Origin: DAINPP01 sp963667315
Lineage (GTDB): Bacteria; Thermotogota; Thermotogae; MWEM01
Direction of reading: 5' to 3'
NCBI GenBank assembly: GCA_963667315.1
Contig: OY763325.1
Coordinates: 1,674,001 to 1,738,000 of the forward strand
Length of the DNA: 64,000 nt
A program made the translations under genes and the position numbers. A model generated the notes under the pieces. The model ran no database searches. It was not told the origin of the DNA and saw nothing but the letters and a program-made list of their open reading frames with translations. Shown here in pieces: positions 1-8,389 of the stretch. Position 1 is the first letter of the stretch; every line of letters starts with the position of its first letter.

Positions 1-498
1 CAGGATACCTGGCTCTACAACGGCAGTATATGGGATAACATCAAATACGGCCGACTGGATGCAACGGATGATGAAATACTTGCCGCTGCAAAGGCGGCTC
101 ATGTGGATTCATTTGTCCATGCCCTGCCGGACGGTTACGATATGCAGCTCAACGAAGAACTGACGAACCTCTCTCAGGGTCAAAAGCAGCTCATCACCAT
201 TGCAAGAGCCGTTCTTGCCAATCCGAAAGTTCTCATACTGGATGAAGCGACGAGCTCTGTCGACACACGAACAGAGGTTCAGATTCAGAAAGCCATGAAT
301 AATCTCATGAAGAATCGTACCAGCTTTGTTATCGCACACAGGTTGTCAACGATCAGAGAAGCCGATCTCATCCTCGTCATGAATGAAGGGGATATCGTTG
401 AACAGGGGAATCATGAAGAATTGCTTAAGAAGGGCGGATTCTATGCTGATCTCTACACGAGCCAGTTTGAAGAGGATTTTGTCGAAACGGAATCCTAA
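1..498 (+). CDS. ABC exporter, C-terminal part of the ATP-binding domain (partial)
   Basis: The reading frame is open from base 1, so the gene starts before the window and only the last 165 residues are seen. They cover the end of an exporter-type nucleotide-binding domain: a Q-loop region (QDTWLYNGSI), the signature LSQGQ in place of LSGGQ, Walker B (VLILDEATS) and the H-loop (IAHRLST). LSQGQ and the tail FYADLYTSQ resemble the Thermotoga TM288-type half of a heterodimeric exporter, as I remember it. The family couples ATP hydrolysis to export across the inner membrane through a fused membrane domain, which lies upstream. Substrate unknown. A strong terminator follows directly. Confidence 0.9.
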   Translation, partial: QDTWLYNGSIWDNIKYGRLDATDDEILAAAKAAHVDSFVHALPDGYDMQLNEELTNLSQGQKQLITIARAVLANPKVLILDEATSSVDTRTEVQIQKAMNNLMKNRTSFVIAHRLSTIREADLILVMNEGDIVEQGNHEELLKKGGFYADLYTSQFEEDFVETES

Positions 499-511
499 TA
501 GTCTCATTTTC

Positions 512-540
512 ATCCCCTCCTCTGAGGAGGGGATTTTTCA
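512..540 (+). terminator. Rho-independent terminator after the ABC exporter
   Basis: A GC-rich stem (ATCCCCTCC, short loop, GGAGGGGAT, 512-534) is followed by TTTTTCATTT. It lies 14 bases after the exporter stop codon. Confidence 0.88.
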
Positions 541-614
541 TTTAAACCGGTTTTTTCATGTTATAATTCAAGTAATACGCTGAATTATAAAAATCCCACC
601 CCGGAGGTGTGCAT

Positions 615-3600
615 ATGAAAAAACGTTTCGAAAAAGGGTTTAAAATTCATTTCATTTTGCTTATCATACTCATGGTTTCCGGCAGCAGTCTTCTGGCAGA
701 AATGCTTTTCGACAACTTCAACGTTTATGCCGTTCAATCAAATCCAAGTTCACAACTGTTTTTCACACTTGCTCAAAAGAGTCACATCACTAAAATAACA
801 AATTATCATTGGAATAACGGCAGGGGAGCTGAACCTGGTTATATTTCAATCCTTGATGAATCAGGTGGAACCGTTTACGGAATCTGGTTATCTCATCCTC
901 AGAAAGGGCAGGGTGGTGTCCCAAATGCCTATTGGATCGTTGAACCGGATATCATTCTTGAAAGCGGGACTTATCAAATCGTAGATACGGACTGGTGGAC
1001 CTGGAGTTGTAATGCGGCAAGTCAATACATCGGAATGACACGGATAGAAGGGGAAAAGATAAAACAGACCTCATCATTCGGCAGCAGTTTAAGCAATCTG
1101 TTCTCCTCTAAAAAAACAAATTCCCTCAAACCGTCTTTTAAAGAGCAAACGATTACACTTGAAAACGGAGTTACCGTCACCATCCCGGAAAACACCATAA
1201 GGGAATCGGTGACCCTAAACATGACAGAACCGGACTATGGACAAATAGAACGGGAATCGGATGATGATTTCTTCGACCCAGACTTTAATTTTACCAGAAT
1301 TGCAGCGTACAACTTCACCTTAAAAGGCGAGGGCGGACAATTCATTCGAGAATTCGACCAGCCGATAGAAATTGAAGTTCCTTATGATCCGGATAAACTG
1401 AATCCCAATTACACGCCCGGACAGCAAATTGCAGCGAGAAGATGGGATGAAGAAAGCCAACGATGGATCTATCTTGAAAGTGAATTTGATACGGTCAATC
1501 AGGTTATCCGGACAAAAACCGATCATTTCACCTTGATCGAATGGGTGATTATTGTAAAAATCGTTGCTGCAACTGAAATCTCACACAGGATTTACGAAGG
1601 AATAGTCTTTGATCAATTCCGAACCGGGAATTTTCTGATCCTTTATTCTTTAAAAGAGATTCAGAAAAGTTCTGTGAACAATGCCGACTGGGTCAAAAAA
1701 GGCGGGAATTCTTTTCAGAATAAGATCATTGTCCCAAAAGATTTTGACTACAATTATTCCGAAACTTCCGGTGGAACGCTTCAACTTGAGCCGTTAACAA
1801 CTGCTCAGGTATCCAAAACACCCTATTACATAATGGAACTCGGTGAAGCTCTGGATAAGGCTTATGAAAAGTACGGCAAACATTTTAAAAAGCCCGAGGT
1901 TCCCATCATCGTAAAGGTTGATTCAAAATACATCAAGACAACGGGAGCAAGAGGTGCGTATGAAAAGATTTACAGACGCCTGCACATCAACACCGGCATC
2001 GTGAACACTGTTGACCTGTTAAAGATGTCGAGTGCCCATGAACTCTTCCACGTCTTTCAAAACGAGTATTACTCAAAGACACAGATGAGTCAGGCAACGG
2101 GAAAGGCGTATCACTGGTGGCTGGAGGCAACTGCTGATTGGGCGGCCTGTAATATTGCATGGCCAGAACTCGAGATGATGGGAGCTCAGGCTTCTTCACA
2201 GAAATATCCCTATATCAAAGAAATGGAATACTCTTTGAATTATATCGGCTCACCGGACGGCCTGGTGGATGATATTGAATACGACAGGGCATTCTTCGTC
2301 GATTATCTCGTCAATCAGGGAGCAGACTTTCCCGAATTGTTTAAATATGTGGCCAAAAACAGCGATATGACATATCCTGTTTTTTCACCCTTAATTGACT
2401 ATTTCAAGATAAACAGAACTTATAACGATGAATATTTTGATGCGTTGTATCGCAATTTTGCGGCATTATTCTTCTTGAGCGATAAAAGTCCTGTGAACCC
2501 CAAAACAGACCGGTTGAAGGCTGCCGTCAAAAATGATGCTTTCAGTAAAAGCAGTGGCACGATTCTAAACGGTGTCTTTAACCTTAAAGGAGGGTTCACA
2601 ACGAATCTGTGGATGATAGCGGTGACAGGCAGTGAAAAAATCAGGATGACTGCACACACACTCTCAAAGTCCGGCGATTTCATGACAGCTGATATCTATG
2701 TGATGAAAAAGGGCGAAAAAGAACGGGATTTCTATTCAAAAAAAGTGGGAGAGTTAACAAAATTCTTCACTGATGTCGATTTTGAAGCTGCGCCGGGGGA
2801 TGTGATTTATATCGTCATGTGCAATACAAGCCCCGAAGTCAACGGCAATATCAGCATAAAGCTTCAAGCATCGGATATCTCGCTGAGTATTACACCCTCC
2901 GAAATCGACAACAAAGACGGAAAGCTGGATCACAATTTTGAAATCAAGGCGGAGAATATCCCATCCTCACATTCTCAATTGAGATTTGTCTGGTATACGA
3001 GTGATGACAGGTCATCTAAACAAAATATCGATAAAACGCCATCAGGAATGACAAGCTCTTTCTCCATCAGAAAAACATTCCCTTCGGACGGTGACTATAC
3101 CCTTTATGTAAAACTTTATGATCCGGATGATTTGAACAGGGTATTGGCTGAAAAAGAATGCAGGATAAAAATAGAAACAATGGGACAGGGGTTCGACTGT
3201 AATGTCGACTTATCCACCTTGAAAAAGGAAATTGAAAGGAAGAAGATCTACTATCTCGACAACAGCTGGGATATGCAGGGGCCTTATGAAGCCTATTTTG
3301 ACGAGGCAAAGACCAAACTCTATGAAAAAGGCTGTATGAAAGACGATTATCCGGTCGGACACTGGATCAGGATGCATGAAAACGGTCAGAAATTCTATGA
3401 CGGGTATTACAATGACCGGCATGCACGTGATATTCACTGGGATTTCTGGTATGAAGACGGTACTCCTCAATCATCATGTGATTATTCCGATGGCAAATTA
3501 CACGGCAACTGCATCTGGTATCATCAAAACGGAACACCTGAAATTCAGGGTAGAATGGTTCAGGGAGAAAAAGAAGGTCTTTGGAAAGAATGGTATGAAA

Positions 3601-3839
3601 ACGGAAACCTCTCTTTTGAAGGCTCATACAAAGCGGGTTACTTCCACGGCTCTTTCAGATCCTACAGCGAAACCGGCCTCTTGAAAGAAACAGGGTCATA
3701 TGACATGAATGAACCCAATGGATTCTGGAATTTATACGATTCAAAGGGTGTGAGATATCAATCACTTGATTATGACAACGCTGTTACCATCATCTACAAA
3801 AAAGACGGTCAGGAAGTGGAAAGAGTAGAGAACTGGTAG
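615..3839 (+). CDS. Large secreted protein with HExxH metallopeptidase-like motif and C-terminal MORN-like repeats
   Basis: About 1074 residues. The ATG at 615 is chosen because GGAGGT (603-608) lies six bases before it. The N terminus is a basic and hydrophobic signal sequence (residues about 12-30). Residues about 190-310 resemble a ZU5-like beta domain. The middle holds HELFH (residues 475-479) followed 25 residues later by Glu504 in WWLEATADW, the spacing and context of a gluzincin zinc peptidase. Residues about 895-1060 contain repeated G-x-W/F-x-x-W/Y-x-x-x-G-x units like the YwqK/MORN variant repeats. It probably acts outside the cytoplasmic membrane. Substrate and true peptidase activity are unproven. 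It is monocistronic, with terminators on both sides. Confidence 0.75.
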   Translation: MKKRFEKGFKIHFILLIILMVSGSSLLAEMLFDNFNVYAVQSNPSSQLFFTLAQKSHITKITNYHWNNGRGAEPGYISILDESGGTVYGIWLSHPQKGQGGVPNAYWIVEPDIILESGTYQIVDTDWWTWSCNAASQYIGMTRIEGEKIKQTSSFGSSLSNLFSSKKTNSLKPSFKEQTITLENGVTVTIPENTIRESVTLNMTEPDYGQIERESDDDFFDPDFNFTRIAAYNFTLKGEGGQFIREFDQPIEIEVPYDPDKLNPNYTPGQQIAARRWDEESQRWIYLESEFDTVNQVIRTKTDHFTLIEWVIIVKIVAATEISHRIYEGIVFDQFRTGNFLILYSLKEIQKSSVNNADWVKKGGNSFQNKIIVPKDFDYNYSETSGGTLQLEPLTTAQVSKTPYYIMELGEALDKAYEKYGKHFKKPEVPIIVKVDSKYIKTTGARGAYEKIYRRLHINTGIVNTVDLLKMSSAHELFHVFQNEYYSKTQMSQATGKAYHWWLEATADWAACNIAWPELEMMGAQASSQKYPYIKEMEYSLNYIGSPDGLVDDIEYDRAFFVDYLVNQGADFPELFKYVAKNSDMTYPVFSPLIDYFKINRTYNDEYFDALYRNFAALFFLSDKSPVNPKTDRLKAAVKNDAFSKSSGTILNGVFNLKGGFTTNLWMIAVTGSEKIRMTAHTLSKSGDFMTADIYVMKKGEKERDFYSKKVGELTKFFTDVDFEAAPGDVIYIVMCNTSPEVNGNISIKLQASDISLSITPSEIDNKDGKLDHNFEIKAENIPSSHSQLRFVWYTSDDRSSKQNIDKTPSGMTSSFSIRKTFPSDGDYTLYVKLYDPDDLNRVLAEKECRIKIETMGQGFDCNVDLSTLKKEIERKKIYYLDNSWDMQGPYEAYFDEAKTKLYEKGCMKDDYPVGHWIRMHENGQKFYDGYYNDRHARDIHWDFWYEDGTPQSSCDYSDGKLHGNCIWYHQNGTPEIQGRMVQGEKEGLWKEWYENGNLSFEGSYKAGYFHGSFRSYSETGLLKETGSYDMNEPNGFWNLYDSKGVRYQSLDYDNAVTIIYKKDGQEVERVENW

Positions 3840-3864
3840 AGCAGCTCATAGGAAACAACTTTTA

Positions 3865-3890
3865 ACTCACCGCTTCAGCGGTGAGTTTTT
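3865..3890 (+). terminator. Rho-independent terminator between convergent genes
   Basis: Perfect 9-bp stem ACTCACCGC / GCGGTGAGT with loop TTCA (3865-3886), then a run of T. It ends the secreted peptidase gene; the Crp/Fnr gene converges from the other side. Confidence 0.88.
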
Positions 3891-3905
3891 ATTATCTTTA
3901 CCGCA

Positions 3906-4592
3906 TTACTCATCATTTTTAAAACGCTTCAGGAGTTTTCCCGCTGAAAGGATTTCTACCGATTTATTTCTAAACAGGATAATTCCCTCCCGATTGATCT
4001 TTATCATTGCTCTGGAAAAAGAGGGTCTTGGAACACCCAGCTTCTGAGATAACTCCTCATGCGTATCCGGTAATTCAAAGGTCTCGAGCTGATTTTTTTG
4101 ATACAGATCAAATATCAACCTGTATATCTTCTGTTCGATTGAATAAAACTGATTCTCCCATAGCTTGTTCGCCAGAAATTGTACCTTATCAGATAATAAC
4201 TCAAGAAAATTTTCCTCGAGTTTTTCAGATATCTTGAAAAGCTTCACAAGTGTTTGACGATTAATCATGACGAGTTTCGTCCTGCCTTTTGATATCAGCG
4301 ATACCGGAAACATCTCCTTTTTCGAGAAGAGATTGGCAGGTGCTACTATCTGTCCGGACCGGAAAAGTTCAACCTGATAAATATGACCATCCACATCCTG
4401 CATGGTTCCTTTGATACCGCCTTCCAAAACCAGATACATATGATCTGCACATTCGTTTGATGCTCTGATCAGAACATCATCTTCATAAGAAGAAACTTTC
4501 AGATAATGATTCTCCAAAATGCTGATCAACTCATGCTTCTCTACCCCGTTAAAGAGTCTGAACTCTGCCAAATGATCTATTAACGCCTTCAT
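3906..4592 (-). CDS. Crp/Fnr family transcriptional regulator
   Basis: 228 residues. The ATG at 4592 is preferred over the TTG one codon upstream because GAGGTGA (4603-4597) is better spaced from it. Residues about 10-115 form a cyclic-nucleotide-binding-type beta roll, and residues about 145-215 a C-terminal winged helix with recognition helix region PRPSFSRAM. Only one cysteine is present, so an Fnr-type 4Fe-4S sensor is unlikely; the ligand is unknown. It is divergent from the split permease genes, and a perfect palindrome lies in the 141-base gap. By inference it controls itself and the permease. Confidence 0.87.
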   Translation of the reverse strand: MKALIDHLAEFRLFNGVEKHELISILENHYLKVSSYEDDVLIRASNECADHMYLVLEGGIKGTMQDVDGHIYQVELFRSGQIVAPANLFSKKEMFPVSLISKGRTKLVMINRQTLVKLFKISEKLEENFLELLSDKVQFLANKLWENQFYSIEQKIYRLIFDLYQKNQLETFELPDTHEELSQKLGVPRPSFSRAMIKINREGIILFRNKSVEILSAGKLLKRFKNDE

Positions 4593-4641
4593 CAAATCAC
4601 CTCAAGAAAGATAGGATATCGTCTTTCATCCCGTTGATCTC

Positions 4642-4696
4642 ATTATACACTTCAGTAACATAGGTTACTGAGTGAGAAACAAAAAAAGACTATTAT
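4642..4696. promoter_or_regulatory. Divergent promoters around a Crp/Fnr-type palindrome
   Basis: The perfect inverted repeat TCAGTAAC-N4-GTTACTGA lies at 4652-4671. To the right, TATTAT (4691-4696) is a -10 for the permease operon without a recognisable -35. Taking +1 near 4703, the palindrome centre (4661.5) falls near -41.5, the class II activator position. To the left, on the minus strand, TATAAT (4647-4642) would serve the regulator gene, and the palindrome covers its -35/spacer region, which fits autorepression. Binding is inferred, not shown. Confidence 0.6.
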
Positions 4697-4733
4697 CGAT
4701 TTAATTAATATCAAACAAATGAAGGAGGTCATT

Positions 4734-5210
4734 ATGACGACAATTATTCTTATTGGCGGCGCAATTGGATTTTTCATCTGGTCGCTGTTCCGAGACAGAA
4801 AAAAAACAGAGGAGGCTTTTAAGATCGCGAGAGGCATGTTCCTGAAGACAGCTGTTCAAATCGCAGGCATCCTTGCCCTCATCAGTCTCTTTTTAACACT
4901 TATACCACCGGAACTGATAAAAACTGTGATGGGGTCCGCCAATGAAACGATGAGTATCATCTGGGGATCGTTGGTCGGAACGGTTACAATCATCCCGGCA
5001 TTTGTCGCATTTCCACTGTCCAAATCACTATTGGATGCCGGAGCGGCATTAACTGCCATCGCAGCGTTCCTGACCACCCTGACGATGGTTGGATTTGCCA
5101 CCTTTCCGATAGAAAAGGAATATTTCGGAACAAAATTTACCGTGTATCGCAATCTCTTCAGTTTTACCGCGGCAATACTTATCGCATTGCTCATGGGGGT
5201 GCTGTTATGA
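4734..5210 (+). CDS. Integral membrane permease, first half of a split permease
   Basis: 158 residues. The ATG at 4734 follows AAGGAGG (4722-4728) by five bases. There are about four hydrophobic segments: residues 2-17, 40-57, 75-95 and 105-125, with another at the C terminus. The segment GTVTIIPAFVAFPLSKSLL resembles AGPIYAGFPVAKTLF in the next gene, so the two proteins look like related halves of a YraQ/ArsP-like permease. The stop codon overlaps the next start (ATGA), so the two are translationally coupled. Substrate unknown. Confidence 0.72.
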   Translation: MTTIILIGGAIGFFIWSLFRDRKKTEEAFKIARGMFLKTAVQIAGILALISLFLTLIPPELIKTVMGSANETMSIIWGSLVGTVTIIPAFVAFPLSKSLLDAGAALTAIAAFLTTLTMVGFATFPIEKEYFGTKFTVYRNLFSFTAAILIALLMGVLL

Positions 5211-5878
5211 TAAAATTTTTGAAGAAAAACAAAATCATCGCTGTGGCGATCATCGCCTACCTGATTACGCTGATCCTATCACCTGAAACCTTTATGAAGG
5301 CTTTACAGCAGAATGGCAGCTTCCTGCTTGAAATGCTGGAAGTCCTGCCGCCGGTTCTCGTCATCTCTTCACTCATCACCGTCTGGGTGCCAAATGAAAT
5401 CATCATCAAAGCCTTCGGAAAGACCTCCGGAATGAAGGGGAAGCTGCTGTCGCTTCTCATCGGTGCTTTCTCGGCCGGTCCCATATACGCCGGATTCCCG
5501 GTAGCGAAGACGCTGTTTGACAAGGGTGCAAGCATCGGAAATGTTGTGATCATCCTCAGTGCCTGGGCAGTTATCAAGGTTCCGATGTACCTCGTAGAGA
5601 CATCCTTTCTGGGGTCGACTTTTGCCAACACAAGGTATCTGTTAACAATCCCGTTTATCCTTCTACTTGGCTATTTGATGCAAAAGGTAATCAAAAAGAA
5701 CGATATCCCAAACTCAGAAGCGAATCTTGATGCGGAAAATATTTATGAACAATTACCAAAGGTTAATTGTGGTGCCTGCGGGTATACGGGATGCCATGCA
5801 TTCGCAAAAGCTGTTTCAATCGGCGATATCCCAATAGAAGATTGTAAAATTCTTTCAAAAAAGTTTCAGCGTTCATAA
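5207..5878 (+). CDS. Permease second half with C-terminal 4Fe-4S domain
   Basis: 223 residues, start coupled to the previous stop by a 4-base overlap. Residues 1-165 contain about five hydrophobic segments with the permease motif around AGPIYAGFPVAK. Residues about 185-215 form a compact Fe-S motif, Cys188-x2-Cys191-x4-Cys196-x16-Cys213, with the NCGACGY core seen in RnfB and corrinoid Fe-S protein domains (PF04060 type). The Fe-S tail should face the cytoplasm if the last segment ends inside. Redox gating or electron coupling of transport is an inference. Confidence 0.72.
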   Translation: MIKFLKKNKIIAVAIIAYLITLILSPETFMKALQQNGSFLLEMLEVLPPVLVISSLITVWVPNEIIIKAFGKTSGMKGKLLSLLIGAFSAGPIYAGFPVAKTLFDKGASIGNVVIILSAWAVIKVPMYLVETSFLGSTFANTRYLLTIPFILLLGYLMQKVIKKNDIPNSEANLDAENIYEQLPKVNCGACGYTGCHAFAKAVSIGDIPIEDCKILSKKFQRS

Positions 5879-5880
5879 AG

Positions 5881-5903
5881 AGAGGCAGGTTAATCCTGCC
5901 TCT
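5881..5903. terminator. Hairpin terminator between convergent permease and pckA genes
   Basis: Perfect 9-bp stem AGAGGCAGG / CCTGCCTCT with loop TTAAT, lying between two convergent stop codons. The flanking T runs are short on both strands, but the position suits a bidirectional terminator. Confidence 0.7.
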
Positions 5904-5914
5904 TAAAAATTTTG

Positions 5915-7573
5915 TTATTCATCCAGACAAGTCAAGACACTTTTCAGTGATGTGATCGCTTCTTCCGGTAAAGAATTGAGATTTCCCGCAGCGAGGTTTT
6001 TCTGCTCCAGGAAGTTGATTCTGTCGTTCATCCGCTTGATAAACGTATTTTTATATTCTTCATCATTAAAATCCGGGATATACCCTTCAACCGGCATGAT
6101 TTCAAAGTTGTCGAAACAGGCCCATTTTTCAAATTCAGCTGTCCCCTCGATGATCTTTTCAAGAGATTCCAATGTGACTTCTTTCGTGACCTTTTTCCAT
6201 TTAAAATGTCCCGTGTTGAAGATATAACAGTCCACACCCATTGTTTCAAAGAGATCACGGAACCGGATATAGTCATTTTCAAGATGATAGGTTCTGAAAG
6301 GGTTGGCATAGGGTTCGATGACAAGTGCATTGGGATCCACCCCGGGAGCCAGGCGCTCTGCTGAGGTTCGTTTCGTCGCCAGGGTTGCGCCGAGTGTTGC
6401 GGCAAGCTCTGCGTTGGTGATTTTGATAACGGGTGGCAATGTCGGATCTTTCATCAGCCAGACGATCGCATTCACCGGTTCATCAATCTTGTCAACCCTG
6501 TTCTGTGACCAGAGTTTTGATTTGATGGCTCGTCCGTTTCCGTTCCGCATATCTTCGGTGATGATGACAATCCTGCCGTCTTTATCCCTGATTGCCGCGT
6601 TATTCTGAACGGAAAGCAGATAGTCGTTGTCCGGTGAATCAACCGGATAATCCGCCGTCTTATCAAAATATGACGGTTCCAAGGCAACGGATGATCCGTT
6701 TTCTGCCGAGATGATGAAAGCATCGTCATGCAGGACGGTAATATCATATTTCCCGCTGTGTCTCGCATGTGTGATAGTGGATTTCCCAGAGCCGGAGAGC
6801 CCGAACACACCAAGAACAAACTTTCTGCCGTCTTTAAGATTGTATCGTTTCTGCCCTCCGTGACAGGAGGCATACCCGTTTCTGTTGGCACAACCCCATG
6901 CAAGCGTCAATGTTCCCTTTTTAAACTCACCAAAATATCGCATACCGAGTATGGCAGAACAGTTGTGTTCCGAATCGAAGAATGTGAGTCCAAGCGGATG
7001 CTCTTCGTGTTTCCAGTCGGGATCGGAGAACACAAAGATGTCCCCATCACTTTCAAACACCCTGGAATGCCTGTACATCTCAACGTATTTTTCGTTGATC
7101 GGCTGGAAGTTCAGAAGCCAGTTATAAAGGATATTTTCATGCCCTTCGGGGACGAGCAGGTGTGCCCTGACCATAAAATCTTCATGTAATCCGATATACG
7201 CCTGGGCATGGTACATCTTTCGCGTTCTCGTATGATAGATGGCCTCTCTCAGTTTACCCGCATATTCCTCATCATCCACCCCGGCATTCCCGGCGATTCT
7301 TCTCGCTGCTGCACATCTTCCCTTGACGGCTCCATCATTAAACAAAAGAACCCGCGAATCCGGATCCAGTCCGAGTTTCTCGGGTTCAAAAATCTTTACA
7401 TCTGTTACAATCGTTCCCGGTGAATTCTTCGCCAGATCATACGCCTCTCTCAATGAATTAACGTTGTGTACGTTGTTCCCGTAAAACGGTGTTTCAATTG
7501 TCACTCTGAACTGTGAAAAGATAGGATTCTCTCTGTTCAGTACATCCTGTCCAAATCTTGATATGGTTGCCAC
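5915..7573 (-). CDS. pckA: Phosphoenolpyruvate carboxykinase (ATP)
   Basis: 552 residues, starting at GTG 7573 with GGAGG seven bases upstream. It interconverts oxaloacetate and ATP with PEP, CO2 and ADP in the cytoplasm, in gluconeogenesis or anaplerosis. The P-loop GLSGSGKST lies at about residues 258-266 (Lys264). It is followed by a conserved metal/nucleotide region (HDDAFII, then ITEDMRNGNGR) and a cysteine-bearing stretch before it (GCANRNGYASCHGG). This is a divergent branch of the ATP-type family rather than the E. coli form. Its promoter has a 10-bp palindrome at the expected transcription start, pointing to dedicated regulation. It is transcribed alone. Confidence 0.87.
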   Translation of the reverse strand: MATISRFGQDVLNRENPIFSQFRVTIETPFYGNNVHNVNSLREAYDLAKNSPGTIVTDVKIFEPEKLGLDPDSRVLLFNDGAVKGRCAAARRIAGNAGVDDEEYAGKLREAIYHTRTRKMYHAQAYIGLHEDFMVRAHLLVPEGHENILYNWLLNFQPINEKYVEMYRHSRVFESDGDIFVFSDPDWKHEEHPLGLTFFDSEHNCSAILGMRYFGEFKKGTLTLAWGCANRNGYASCHGGQKRYNLKDGRKFVLGVFGLSGSGKSTITHARHSGKYDITVLHDDAFIISAENGSSVALEPSYFDKTADYPVDSPDNDYLLSVQNNAAIRDKDGRIVIITEDMRNGNGRAIKSKLWSQNRVDKIDEPVNAIVWLMKDPTLPPVIKITNAELAATLGATLATKRTSAERLAPGVDPNALVIEPYANPFRTYHLENDYIRFRDLFETMGVDCYIFNTGHFKWKKVTKEVTLESLEKIIEGTAEFEKWACFDNFEIMPVEGYIPDFNDEEYKNTFIKRMNDRINFLEQKNLAAGNLNSLPEEAITSLKSVLTCLDE

Positions 7574-7609
7574 AAAAAAACCTCCCCCGTAATTTTGTAG
7601 TTAAATAAA

Positions 7610-7665
7610 AGATGGACGGTTCATCCGTCCATCTATATTATAACGCTATTCATTTGATTAAGCAA
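7610..7665 (-). promoter_or_regulatory. pckA promoter with start-site palindrome
   Basis: On the minus strand, TTGCTT (7665-7660), a 17-base spacer and TATAAT (7642-7637) form a strong sigma-70 promoter. The perfect inverted repeat AGATGGACGG-N5-CCGTCCATCT (7634-7610) begins three bases after the -10, covering the expected +1 near 7630. It could be an operator or a 5' stem-loop on the mRNA. The rest of the gap to 7786 holds nothing else I recognise. Confidence 0.68.
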
Positions 7666-7786
7666 CTTTTAAGACCCGTTAAGTTATGAGAAGAGGTCCT
7701 ATTGTTAATTTTTCACATGAATGATTATATCTTTTTCACATTCACAAAATTATGATTGATATTTTTTGCATGTTTCAAGAATCTAA

Positions 7787-8263
7787 TCAGCTCCAATAAG
7801 CCTTCATGCGTTCATCGTACAACTTCTGAATCATATCCCTGTGCCCTTTCTCCCAGTCACTGAGATGATTGAGAACGAACTTCGCCCCTTCTTCATCCGT
7901 TTCATCAGCAGCCTGTTTATAATATTCCATAAAATCATGTTCGATAAGATAGGCCATTCTTAAAACCGAAATATCAGAAGCCAGTTCAGCATGTCTTCCA
8001 GCCGGAAGTGAAGTCTCTTCCCTATCCGCAAAGATATTTTCTTCATCTTCAAGGATATCCTCTTTTGTGATGCCTTTTTCGGAAGCTGCCTTTTCCATCA
8101 ATGCTGAGATATAATCCACATGATCACTTTCCATCTCCGCAAGGTGTTCAAAGAGTTTTTTTACGTCCTTATCCCTTACCTTATCGACCTGCGACAGGTA
8201 AAACGCCCTCCCATCTTCTTCTCTTGCCAACGCATACTGTAAAATCCCCATTATCTTTGACAT
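7787..8263 (-). CDS. Rubrerythrin-like ferritin-family protein
   Basis: 158 residues. The ATG at 8263 is chosen over upstream in-frame codons because AAAAGGGGG precedes it and the family fold starts here. Four long helices carry carboxylate/histidine pairs: REEDGRAFY near residue 13, EMESDH near 44, EHDFMEYY near 107 and WEKGH near 136. This is the pattern of a di-iron four-helix bundle (COG1633 type). There is no C-terminal rubredoxin domain, so it is not a full rubrerythrin. The likely role is peroxide or iron handling in an anaerobe. It is divergent from metG. Confidence 0.82.
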   Translation of the reverse strand: MSKIMGILQYALAREEDGRAFYLSQVDKVRDKDVKKLFEHLAEMESDHVDYISALMEKAASEKGITKEDILEDEENIFADREETSLPAGRHAELASDISVLRMAYLIEHDFMEYYKQAADETDEEGAKFVLNHLSDWEKGHRDMIQKLYDERMKAYWS

Positions 8264-8298
8264 GATTTTCCCCCTTTTATTTGTCTTGTACGACCGAT

Positions 8299-8325
8299 TT
8301 TGAAAAAAGTCGCATATGGTATAAT
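8299..8325 (+). promoter_or_regulatory. metG promoter
   Basis: An extended -10, TGGTATAAT (8317-8325), lies 64 bases before the metG start. TTGAAA (8299-8304) is a -35-like element at a short 15-base spacing. Confidence 0.6.
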
Positions 8326-8389
8326 ATAACATGTGGAATTGTTTTTACAAACACACAAAAAAAGACTGGTTAAGGTTTGGAGGGCTTTG

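Noticed and set aside
3906..4592. Oxygen-sensing Fnr with an Fe-S cluster
   Set aside because: Only one cysteine is present, so the N-terminal cluster of Fnr cannot form.
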